A stretch of 64,000 nt of DNA. It comes from Stenotrophomonas maltophilia D457 (lineage in GTDB: Bacteria > Pseudomonadota > Gammaproteobacteria > Xanthomonadales > Xanthomonadaceae). A program made the position numbers and the translations under genes. Positions 34,241 through 41,296 of the stretch are shown here, piece after piece. The first letter of the stretch is position 1, and every line of letters starts with the position of its first letter. Location of the stretch: the NCBI RefSeq assembly GCF_000284595.1, contig NC_017671.1, positions 4,621,001 through 4,685,000 of the forward strand, written 5' to 3'. The notes beneath the pieces were generated by a model. That model made no database searches. It was not told the origin of the DNA and saw nothing but the letters and a program-made list of their open reading frames with translations.

Positions 34241-35037
34241 CAGACGATCTCCACGGCCTTGCCGGCCTTGTTGCGTTCGTTGTTGCGGCGGATGATCTCG
34301 CCGGCCAGGCCCAGGTAGGCCACGCCACCGCGCGAGGCGCGGTCGTAGCCGACGATGCTCTGGCCATGGCTGGGTGCCTCGGCCAGGCGCACGTTGCGCG
34401 GCACGATGGTGCGGAACACGCGGTCGCCGAAGTGCTCGGTGAGCTCGGCCGACACTGCGTTGGCCAGGTTGTTGCGCACGTCGAACATGGTGCGCAGCAC
34501 GCCTTCGATCTCCAGCGCCGGGTTCAGGCTGGTGCGCAGCGCTTCGATGGTTTCCACCAGCGCGCTCAGGCCTTCCAGCGCGTAGTACTCGCACTGCATC
34601 GGCACGATCACCGAGTCGGCGGCGGCCAGCGCGTTGAGCGTCAGCAGCGACAGCGCCGGCGGGCAGTCGATCAGGATGTAGTCGTACTCGTCGCGGATCG
34701 GCGCCAGCGCGCGCTTCAGGCGCTGCTCGCGCTCGCTCTGGCCCATCAGCTGGATCTCGGCGGCGGTCAGGTCGATATTGCCGGGCAGCAGGTCGTAACC
34801 CTCGGCAGTCTGCACGCGTACATCGGCAGCGCTGTTCTCGCCGAGCAGCAGGTCACAGGTGGAGGCGGCCAGCTCGCGTTTGTCCACGCCACTGCCCATG
34901 GTCGCGTTGCCCTGCGAATCCAGGTCGACCAACAGCACGCGCTTGGGTGCGTTGGCCAGGGAAGCGGCCAGGTTGACGGCGGTCGTGGTCTTGCCGACGC
35001 CACCCTTCTGGTTGGCGATGGCGATGATGCGGGCCAT
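34240..35037 (-). CDS. parA: Chromosome-partitioning ATPase ParA
   Basis: 265 residues from the ATG at 35037; the open frame to 35130 is not needed. The deviant Walker A motif KGGVGKTT is at 11-18 with both lysines, and LLVDLDSQGNATMGSGV and IDCPPALSLLTLNAL follow. It is a Soj-type ATPase without the N-terminal DNA-binding extension of plasmid ParA. Between rsmG and parB in the usual Xanthomonadaceae order. Confidence 0.97.
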   Translation of the reverse strand: MARIIAIANQKGGVGKTTTAVNLAASLANAPKRVLLVDLDSQGNATMGSGVDKRELAASTCDLLLGENSAADVRVQTAEGYDLLPGNIDLTAAEIQLMGQSEREQRLKRALAPIRDEYDYILIDCPPALSLLTLNALAAADSVIVPMQCEYYALEGLSALVETIEALRTSLNPALEIEGVLRTMFDVRNNLANAVSAELTEHFGDRVFRTIVPRNVRLAEAPSHGQSIVGYDRASRGGVAYLGLAGEIIRRNNERNKAGKAVEIV

Positions 35038-35073
35038 GCGGGTGTGCCTCGTCGACGTGTGCTGGGACCGGTC

Positions 35074-35102
35074 ATTATGCGTACAACCGGCCCCTTGCGG
35101 AA
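35074..35102 (-). promoter_or_regulatory. Candidate parA promoter
   Basis: -10 CATAAT (35079-35074) with a weak -35 TTCCGC (35102-35097) at 17-base spacing, 37 bases before the parA ATG. The -35 lies within one arm of the 35087-35140 inverted repeat. Confidence 0.4.
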
Positions 35103-35140
35103 ATCGTGGATCGCCAACCCGTTGTTCCACAAGGGGCTGG
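35087..35140. other. Inverted repeat in the rsmG-parA gap
   Basis: CCGGCCCCTTGCGGAA and TTCCACAAGGGGCTGG are 16-base arms with two mismatches around a 22-base loop. It could be an operator over the candidate parA promoter or a 3' hairpin for rsmG; there is no T tract. Confidence 0.5.
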
Positions 35141-35149
35141 CGGCGGGAA

Positions 35150-35788
35150 TCAGGGGCCTGTAACAGTGACCAGGTGGCGTTCGCCGGCCAGGCCGGGCAC
35201 GCTCAACGGGGTCACCTCACGCACCTGCCAGCCCGCCGGCAGGTCCGCGATCTCCTCATGCGGGTAGACGCCCTTCATGGCCAGCAGTACGCCGCCGGGG
35301 CGCAGCAGGTGGCCACCGACGCGGACGATGCCGGCCAGGGTGTCCATCGCGCGCGCGGTCAGCTGGTCGTAGCGGCCGGCCTCGTCCAGCGCCTCGGCGC
35401 GCGACTCGGCCACGCGGGCGTTGCCCAGGCCGAGCTGGCGCACGGCTTCGCGCATGAAGCGCGCCTTCTTGCCGTTGCTCTCGACCAGGGTGACCTGCAG
35501 GCCCGGGCAGGCGATCGCCAGCGGGATGCCGGGCAGCCCGGGGCCGGTGCCAAGGTCGGCCAGGCTGCCGTCGGCCACGAACGGCTGCATCGCCAGCGAG
35601 TCGAGCAGGTGGCGGGTGACCATCTCCTGCGGGTCGCGGATGGCGGTGAGGTTGTAGGTGCCGTTCCAGCGGTGCAGCAGGGCCAGGTAGCGCAGCAACG
35701 GCGGCGCCAGCGCGGCGTCCAGGCCCATGCTGGCCAGGCCCTGTTCCAGCGTGGCAGACACGCTGGCGGGAAGTGGGTGTTCGCTCAT
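35150..35788 (-). CDS. rsmG: 16S rRNA (guanine-N7)-methyltransferase RsmG
   Basis: 212 residues. The SAM-binding motif LADLGTGPGLPGIPLAI is around residue 77, with the upstream RHLLDSLA block and HRWNGTYNLTAIRDP, all diagnostic of RsmG/GidB, which methylates G527 of 16S rRNA. A GATAAT box (35800-35795) lies six bases before the ATG, suggesting a leaderless transcript. First gene of the rsmG-parA-parB run. Confidence 0.97.
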   Translation of the reverse strand: MSEHPLPASVSATLEQGLASMGLDAALAPPLLRYLALLHRWNGTYNLTAIRDPQEMVTRHLLDSLAMQPFVADGSLADLGTGPGLPGIPLAIACPGLQVTLVESNGKKARFMREAVRQLGLGNARVAESRAEALDEAGRYDQLTARAMDTLAGIVRVGGHLLRPGGVLLAMKGVYPHEEIADLPAGWQVREVTPLSVPGLAGERHLVTVTGP

Positions 35789-35827
35789 GCCGGCATTATC
35801 GCCGGTTTTGCGCGCCGATTCCCCGCT

Positions 35828-36427
35828 TCAGTGTGGATACCAGGCCAATGCGGCGCGGAACTGGCCGCTGGCCTGCCACTCGTGCAGGTGCCAGCGTGCG
35901 GCCTCGCCCAGTTCCGGGTCGCACCAGCGCAGGTGCAGGGCGCCATCGGGCCCGGGCGCCAGCTGCAGGCGGTGCAGGCCGAACGAGATGCCCTGCCCAT
36001 GCGCCTTCAGGATGGCCTCCTTGACGCACCACACGCGGAAGAACCAGTGCTCGCGCCCGGCCTCATCCAGGCGTTCCAGCCAGGCCACCTCCTGCGGGTG
36101 GAAGAAGCGCCGCACGATTTCCAGCAGGCGCGGTCGCGGCCGCAGCAGCTCCAGGTCCACGCCCAGCCGCACGCCTTCGCCCAGCGCCACCAGCAGCACC
36201 TCGCCGCTGTGGCTCCAGCCGGTGCCGTAGTGGGCCAACGGGCCGCTCAGTTCCGGCCGGCCCTTGTCATCGCGGACCAGCGGCAGCGTCTGCGGGTCGG
36301 CGCCCAATGCCTGCGCCAGCACCTGCCGCGCCTGCGGTTCACCACGCTGGCCCGGCACATGCGGGTGCCGCCAGACCGTCACCGGACCGAAGCGCCACGG
36401 GCCATCGAGGGTGGCTGGCAGGCTCAT
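35828..36427 (-). CDS. 4'-phosphopantetheinyl transferase (Sfp type)
   Basis: 199 residues from the ATG at 36427; a GTG at 36454 would add nine. The family motifs are WSHSGEVLLVAL, GVDLE with the Mg-binding Asp and Glu, and FFRVWCVKEAILKAHGQGI (W-x2-KEA). It transfers phosphopantetheine from CoA to carrier proteins. Its size (not the about 120-residue AcpS type) suggests service to secondary metabolism, such as siderophore or pigment synthesis encoded elsewhere. Cytosolic. Confidence 0.92.
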   Translation of the reverse strand: MSLPATLDGPWRFGPVTVWRHPHVPGQRGEPQARQVLAQALGADPQTLPLVRDDKGRPELSGPLAHYGTGWSHSGEVLLVALGEGVRLGVDLELLRPRPRLLEIVRRFFHPQEVAWLERLDEAGREHWFFRVWCVKEAILKAHGQGISFGLHRLQLAPGPDGALHLRWCDPELGEAARWHLHEWQASGQFRAALAWYPH

Positions 36428-36511
36428 CCGCACACGCCCATCACGCAATTCCACGACGGGTTCACAGCCCTGCGCGTCAACTGGTCACAGTTCCCCACCG
36501 GAGGTTCGATC

Positions 36512-36763
36512 ATGGGCATCATCATCTGGCTGATCGTCGGCGGCATCGTAGGCTGGCTGGCCAGCATCATCATGAAGCGCGATGCCCAGCAGGGCATCAT
36601 CCTCAACATCGTGGTCGGCATCGTCGGCGCGCTGATTTCCGGCTGGCTGTTCGGCGGCGGCATCAACGAAGCGATCACCCTCCGCACCTTCCTGTTCTCG
36701 CTGATCGGTGCGGTGATCCTGCTGGCGATCGTCAACCTGTTCACCCGCAAGAGCATACGGTGA
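36512..36763 (+). CDS. GlsB/YeaQ/YmgE-family membrane protein
   Basis: 83 residues from the ATG at 36512, with GGAGG upstream. Three short hydrophobic Gly-rich helices (IIIWLIVGGIVGWLASIIM, ILNIVVGIVGALISGWLFGG, FLFSLIGAVILLAIVNLF), diagnostic of the transglycosylase-associated/GlsB family of inner-membrane stress proteins. The start is divergent from the phosphopantetheinyl transferase, 84 bases away. Confidence 0.92.
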   Translation: MGIIIWLIVGGIVGWLASIIMKRDAQQGIILNIVVGIVGALISGWLFGGGINEAITLRTFLFSLIGAVILLAIVNLFTRKSIR

Positions 36764-36770
36764 TCTGAGG

Positions 36771-36793
36771 GTAGTGCCGGCCACTGGCCGGCA
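36771..36793 (+). repeat. Single SMAG-type palindrome
   Basis: GTAGTGCCGGCCACTGGCCGGCA, just after the GlsB-type gene, converging on xthA. Confidence 0.75.
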
Positions 36794-36835
36794 GATGTTC
36801 CAGAACGGGCCCGGCAATCTTCGGGCCCCGTTCGT

Positions 36836-37603
36836 TCAACCGATCTGCACCCAGGCCGGCGCATGGTCACTCGGGCGTTCCCAGGTGCGCGGCTCGCGGT
36901 CGATGCCCGAGGCCACCGCACTGCCCTTCAGCGCCTCTGAGACCAGGGTCAGGTCGATGCGCAGGCCCAGGTTGCGGCGGAAGCCGGCGGCACGGTAGTC
37001 CCACCAGCTGAAGGTACCCGCCTCGTCGTTGTGCAGGCGGAAGCCATCGTGCAGGCCCAGCTGCAGCAGCTTGTTCAATGCGCCGCGCTCGGCGGTGGAG
37101 GTCAGGATGTGGTTGTCGTTCCACACCGCCGGGTCGTGCACGTCGCGCGCGTCCGGGGCGATGTTGAAGTCGCCCATCACGATCAGCTTCGGGTGGCGCT
37201 GCAGTTCTCCGGCGATCCAGGCATGCACCGCTTCCAGCCAGCGCAGCTTGTAGTCGTACTTGTCGGTACCGATGTCCTGGCCGTTGACCACGTACAGGTT
37301 GATCACCCGCAGGTCGCCGAAGGTGCCGGCGATGACGCGCTTCTGCTCGTCCTCGAAACCGGGAATGCCGATCTGCACGTCCTGCGCCGGCTCACGCGAC
37401 AGCAGCGCCACGCCGTTGTAGGTCTTCTGGCCGGCGAACACGCTGCGGTAGCCCGCGGCGATCAGCGCCGAATCGGGGAACTTGTGGTCCTCCAGCTTGG
37501 TTTCCTGGATGCCGACGATGTCCGGGCCGAAGTCCTTGAGCCACTGCTCCAGGTGCGGCAGGCGGACATTGAGCGAATTGACGTTCCACGAGGCGATCTT
37601 CAT
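36836..37603 (-). CDS. xthA: Exodeoxyribonuclease III (AP endonuclease)
   Basis: 255 residues. Exonuclease-endonuclease-phosphatase fold with IQETK (catalytic Glu 34), the GDFNIAPDARDVHD block, DLTLVS and the C-terminal SDHAPAW with the catalytic His. It cleaves abasic sites and trims 3' ends in base-excision repair. TAGAAT (37615-37610) sits six bases before the ATG, so the mRNA is probably leaderless. Confidence 0.97.
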   Translation of the reverse strand: MKIASWNVNSLNVRLPHLEQWLKDFGPDIVGIQETKLEDHKFPDSALIAAGYRSVFAGQKTYNGVALLSREPAQDVQIGIPGFEDEQKRVIAGTFGDLRVINLYVVNGQDIGTDKYDYKLRWLEAVHAWIAGELQRHPKLIVMGDFNIAPDARDVHDPAVWNDNHILTSTAERGALNKLLQLGLHDGFRLHNDEAGTFSWWDYRAAGFRRNLGLRIDLTLVSEALKGSAVASGIDREPRTWERPSDHAPAWVQIG

Positions 37604-37630
37604 GGGGGCATTCTACCCGGGCCAGCTTTG

Positions 37631-37691
37631 GTAGACGCCAACCTTGGTTGGCGCCGGCAATCACCCTGTGCCAACCAAGGTTGGCAGCTAC
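37631..37691. repeat. GTAG repeat pair (subtype with AACCTTGGTT core)
   Basis: GTAGACGCCAACCTTGGTTGGCGCC facing GTGCCAACCAAGGTTGGCAGCTAC. A different arm sequence from the CGAGC subtype. Confidence 0.8.
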
Positions 37692-37722
37692 CAGAATGGG
37701 CCGCGCGGGTTGGCACCCACCG

Positions 37723-37799
37723 GTAGTGCCGGCTGCTGGCCGGCAACCCCTTGAACCGTCGGCAGGACCCCGCAGTTGCCGGCCAGCGGCCGGCACTAC
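37723..37799. repeat. SMAG pair (GCCGGC subtype)
   Basis: GTAGTGCCGGCTGCTGGCCGGCAAC facing GTTGCCGGCCAGCGGCCGGCACTAC. The right arm overlaps the stop codon of the aldehyde dehydrogenase gene. Confidence 0.8.
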
Positions 37800-39205
37800 C
37801 GAAGCAGCAGCTTCAACAACCCCGCAATCTTCGAATACGGCGGCCGCAGCCGGTCGCTGGCCGCCCAGCGCGACTGCCACAGCACCGGCAGCCGCTTGCT
37901 CATCGCATCGAACCCGGCGCGGCCGTGGTACGCGCCCATGCCGCTGGCCCCTACCCCGCCAAACGGCAGGCCATCGGCGGCGAAGTGCAGCAGCGTGTCA
38001 TTCACCGTCACCCCGCCGGCCACCACCTGGCCAAGGATGCGCTCCACCGTCGCCGTGTCGTGGCTGAAGGGATACAGCGCCAGCGGCCGGTCGCGGGACA
38101 GCACGTCGCCCAGCGCGGCGTCCAGATCCGGGTAGGCCCGCACCGGAAGGATCGGGCCGAAGATCTCCTCGCGCATCAGGTCCAGGTCGTCCGGCGGGTC
38201 CAGCACCACGGTCGGCACCAGCAGGCGCTCGCGGTCGGCGCGCGCGTCATCCACCTGCGCCAACGGAATCACCGGCACCCCGCGTTGCCGCGCCTGTGCC
38301 AGATAGCCCTGCAGGCGCCGGTACTGACCTTCATTGATGATGCGGGTGTAGTCGTCGGCATCGCTGAAGTCGCCATAGCGCTCGCGCACCTGCTGCTGCA
38401 GCGCCTGTACGAATTCGCGCTGGCGAACGGTATCGATCAGCACGTAATCCGGCGCGATGCAGGTCTGGCCCGCGTTGAACCACTTGCCGGTGGCCAGCCG
38501 CGCAGCGGCTTTGTCCAGCGGGAAATCGCGACAGACAATCGCCGGCGACTTGCCGCCCAGCTCCAGTGTGACCGGTACCAGATGCTCAGCGGCGGCGGCC
38601 ATCACCTTGCGGCCAACCGCCGTCGAGCCGGTGAACAGCAGATGGTCCAGCGGCAGCGACGACACCGCTGCGGCCACATCCGCCCCACCCTGCACCACCG
38701 CCACCCGATCGGGCGGGAACACGCTGGCCAGCAGATCGGCCAGGAACGCGCTGGTGCGCGGCGTGTGTTCGGAGGGCTTGAGCAGCACGTGGTTGCCGGC
38801 GGCAATCGCGGTGGCCAACGGCACCAGCGCCAGCGTGACCGGGTAGTTCCACGGTGAGATCACCCCGACCACGCCCAGCGGCGTCGGCCGCAGCTGCGCG
38901 CGCGCCGGCCACAGCTTCCAGCCGGCCGATACGCGCTGCGGCTTCGACCAGCGCCGCAGGTGGCGCCGCAGGTGGTCGATGGCCGACAGCACACTCATGC
39001 CATCGGCCAGTTTCGATTCAACGTGGGCGCGATGCCCGAAGTCCTCGGCGATGGCCTGGGCCATTTCGTCCAGGCGCGGCTTCAATGCCTCGCGCAGGCG
39101 GCGCAGGTCGGCTTCGCGCTGGTCGAGCGTCGGGCGCTGGGCCTGCCAGGCGCTGCGCAGGGTGTGCAGGAGGGCGGGAAGGTCTGCCGGCGTGGTGGTG
39201 GTCAT
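37796..39205 (-). CDS. Aldehyde dehydrogenase (coniferyl-aldehyde-dehydrogenase type)
   Basis: 469 residues from the ATG at 39205; the ORF's longer extension runs through repeat DNA. NAD-binding PWNYPVTLALVPLATAIAAGN and LKPSEHTPRTS, FTGSTAVGRKVM, the catalytic LELGGKSP glutamate and the Cys in KWFNAGQTCIAPDYVL are visible. The short C-terminal (no bridging tail) and sequence style fit the coniferyl/long-chain aldehyde dehydrogenase group (Class 3-like). Substrate uncertain. It ends with a hydrophobic-basic YSKIAGLLKLLLR. Confidence 0.93.
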   Translation of the reverse strand: MTTTTPADLPALLHTLRSAWQAQRPTLDQREADLRRLREALKPRLDEMAQAIAEDFGHRAHVESKLADGMSVLSAIDHLRRHLRRWSKPQRVSAGWKLWPARAQLRPTPLGVVGVISPWNYPVTLALVPLATAIAAGNHVLLKPSEHTPRTSAFLADLLASVFPPDRVAVVQGGADVAAAVSSLPLDHLLFTGSTAVGRKVMAAAAEHLVPVTLELGGKSPAIVCRDFPLDKAAARLATGKWFNAGQTCIAPDYVLIDTVRQREFVQALQQQVRERYGDFSDADDYTRIINEGQYRRLQGYLAQARQRGVPVIPLAQVDDARADRERLLVPTVVLDPPDDLDLMREEIFGPILPVRAYPDLDAALGDVLSRDRPLALYPFSHDTATVERILGQVVAGGVTVNDTLLHFAADGLPFGGVGASGMGAYHGRAGFDAMSKRLPVLWQSRWAASDRLRPPYSKIAGLLKLLLR

Positions 39206-39239
39206 GGGCCGACTATACGGGGTGCTGCGCAACGCAATG

Positions 39240-39315
39240 GTAGTGCCGGCCGCTGGCCGGCAACGGCCTGATGTCTGCTGAGATTCATGAGCTTGCCGGC
39301 CAGCGGCCGGCACTA
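39240..39315. repeat. SMAG pair (GCCGGC subtype)
   Basis: GTAGTGCCGGCCGCTGGCCGGCAAC facing GCTTGCCGGCCAGCGGCCGGCACTAC, upstream of the aldehyde dehydrogenase. Confidence 0.85.
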
Positions 39316-39345
39316 CCGTAATGCGCGCCGGAATGACACGGCGCA

Positions 39346-39382
39346 GAAAACAGAAAGGCCGCGGTCTGCACCGCGGCCTTTC
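39346..39382 (-). terminator. Terminator of the MFS symporter gene
   Basis: AAAGGCCGCGG, loop TGCAGA, CCGCGGCCTTT then CTGTTTTC on the minus strand, 24 bases past the stop codon. The symmetric flanks could make it bidirectional. Confidence 0.88.
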
Positions 39383-39405
39383 CTTCACTGCATGGAACCC
39401 ACCGG

Positions 39406-41070
39406 CTACTTGGTGATATCCACGTTCTTGGTCTCGCGCAGGAACAGGCCGCCGATCACCACCGACATCAGTGCGATCGCGATCGGGTACCACAGGCCGT
39501 AGTACAGGTTGCCGGTACCGGCCACCAGCGCGAACGAGATCGCCGGCAGGAAGCCACCGAACCAGCCGTTGCCGATGTGGTACGGCAGCGACATCGAGGT
39601 GTAGCGGATGCGGGTCGGGAACAGTTCGACCAGGTAGGCGGCGATCGGGCCATAGACCATGGTCACGTACAGCACCAGCAGCCACAGCATGAAGATGGTG
39701 CCGGCGATGTTGATGCGGGCGCCATCGGCCTTGGCCGGGTAGCCGGCGGTGGTCAGGGCGGTCTTCAGTTCCGCACCGAACGCATCGGCCTTGGCCTTGC
39801 CTTCTTCCTTGGTCAGGCCGGCGGCCTCATACGAGGTGACGCTGGCGCTGCCCACGTTCACCATCGCCAGCGAACCGGCGGCGGCGGGCTGCACGTCGTA
39901 CGGCACACCGGCCTTGGTCAGCGCGGCGGTGGCCACGTCGCAGGAGCTGGTGAACTTGCGCAGGCCGACCGGATCGAACTGGAACGAGCAGGTAGCCGGA
40001 TCGGCCACGACCAGGGCCGGCGAGCTGCTGCGGGCTTCTTCGATGGCCGGGTTGGCGAAGTGGGTCAGGCCCTTGAAGATCGGGATGTAGGTGATGGCCG
40101 CCAGCAGGCAGCCGGCCAGGATGATCTTCTTGCGACCGATGCGGTCGGACAGCCAGCCGAAGAAGATGAAGAACGGCGTGCCCAGTGCCAGCGCAGCGGC
40201 GATCAGCAGGTAGGAGGTGGTGGCATCGACCTTCAGCATGCTGCTGAGGAAGAACAGCGCGTAGAACTGGCCGCCGTACCAGACCACCGCCTGGCCAGCC
40301 GCCGCACCGAGCAGGACCAGCAGCATCAGCTTCAGGTTGCCACCCTTCAGGCTGTCGCGGAACGGGGTCTTGGAGCCCTTGCCTTCAGCCTTCATCTGCT
40401 GGAACAGCGGCGATTCGCTCAGCTGCAGGCGGATCCATACCGAAATGCCCAGCAGCAGGATCGAGACCAGGAACGGGATGCGCCAGCCCCAGGCTTCGAA
40501 GGCCTCGTTGCCCAGCGTCATGCGGCAGGCCAGGATGATCAGCAGCGACAGGAACAGGCCCAGCGTGGCGGTGCACTGGATGAAGCTGGTGTACAGGCCG
40601 CGCTTGTCGTCCGGCGCGTGCTCGGCCACGTAGGTGGCGGCACCGCCGTACTCGCCGCCCATCGCCAGGCCCTGGGCCAGGCGCAGGATGATCAGGATCA
40701 CCGGTGCGGCGAAACCGATCGAGGCGTAGTTGGGCAGCACGCCGACCAGGAAGGTCGAGATGCCCATGATCAGGATGGTGACCAGGAAGGTGTACTTGCG
40801 GCCGATGCGGTCGCCGAGGCTGCCGAAGAAGGCCGCGCCGAACGGACGCACGAAGAAGCCGGCAGCGAACGCCAGCAGGGCGAAGATCATGCCTGTGGTT
40901 TCATTGACGCCACTGAAGAACTGCTTGGCGATGATGGCCGCGAGCGAGCCGTACAGGAAGAAGTCATACCACTCGAAGACCGTGCCGAGGCTCGAGGCGA
41001 AGATGACTTTCTTGTGGCCCTTGGTCAGGGTGCCCGCCGCATGGTGCGGGCCTGGTGCAGTGCTGGACAT
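39406..41070 (-). CDS. MFS metabolite:H+ symporter (MHS family)
   Basis: 554 residues from the ATG at 41070, preceded by AGGGGAAGCG; the frame to 41127 runs into repeats. Twelve membrane helices with the MHS N terminus ASSLGTVFEWYDFFLYGSLAA, the GDRIGRKYTF and SDRIGRKK cytoplasmic signatures and VELFPTRIRYTSMSLPYHIG. A hydrophilic insertion of about 110 residues with two Cys lies near the second half, longer than in ShiA/ProP-like relatives. The position downstream of a DcaP porin, beside acs and crbR, suggests organic-acid (possibly acetate) uptake. That is inference; no actP-type permease is present here. Confidence 0.9.
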   Translation of the reverse strand: MSSTAPGPHHAAGTLTKGHKKVIFASSLGTVFEWYDFFLYGSLAAIIAKQFFSGVNETTGMIFALLAFAAGFFVRPFGAAFFGSLGDRIGRKYTFLVTILIMGISTFLVGVLPNYASIGFAAPVILIILRLAQGLAMGGEYGGAATYVAEHAPDDKRGLYTSFIQCTATLGLFLSLLIILACRMTLGNEAFEAWGWRIPFLVSILLLGISVWIRLQLSESPLFQQMKAEGKGSKTPFRDSLKGGNLKLMLLVLLGAAAGQAVVWYGGQFYALFFLSSMLKVDATTSYLLIAAALALGTPFFIFFGWLSDRIGRKKIILAGCLLAAITYIPIFKGLTHFANPAIEEARSSSPALVVADPATCSFQFDPVGLRKFTSSCDVATAALTKAGVPYDVQPAAAGSLAMVNVGSASVTSYEAAGLTKEEGKAKADAFGAELKTALTTAGYPAKADGARINIAGTIFMLWLLVLYVTMVYGPIAAYLVELFPTRIRYTSMSLPYHIGNGWFGGFLPAISFALVAGTGNLYYGLWYPIAIALMSVVIGGLFLRETKNVDITK

Positions 41071-41100
41071 AAGACGCTTCCCCTCCGAAGCAATCGTTGT

Positions 41101-41291
41101 GGGTGGGTGCCGACCGTTGGCCGGCACTCAATTCGGTAGGTGCCAACCTTGGTCGGCACCCCATCTCGGTAGATGCAGACCTTGGCCGGCACCCCATCTC
41201 GGTAGGTGCCGACCTTGGCCGGCACCCCATCTCGGTAGGTGCCGACCTTGGCCGGCACCCCATCTCGGTAGGTGCCGGCCGCTGGCCGGCA
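41101..41291. repeat. Tandem array of 33-bp GTAG-type palindromes
   Basis: Six consecutive units: GGTAGGTGCCGACCTTGGCC plus GGCACCCCATCTC, with exact 33-base periodicity from 41135 (41135, 41168, 41201, 41234, 41267). Units at 41201 and 41234 are identical; the first and last have diverged arms. Each unit holds one hairpin (GGTGCCGACCTTGGCCGGCACC). It fills the gap between the DcaP and MFS genes on the minus strand. It is a tandem SMAG expansion, with no spacers as in CRISPR. Confidence 0.9.
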
Positions 41292-41296
41292 CGCTC

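Noticed and set aside
35123..35130. parS site
   Set aside because: Only the half-site TGTTCCAC is present; the second half needed for the palindrome is missing.
41101..41291. CRISPR-like array
   Set aside because: Direct repeats are contiguous, without unique spacers, and no cas genes are present.
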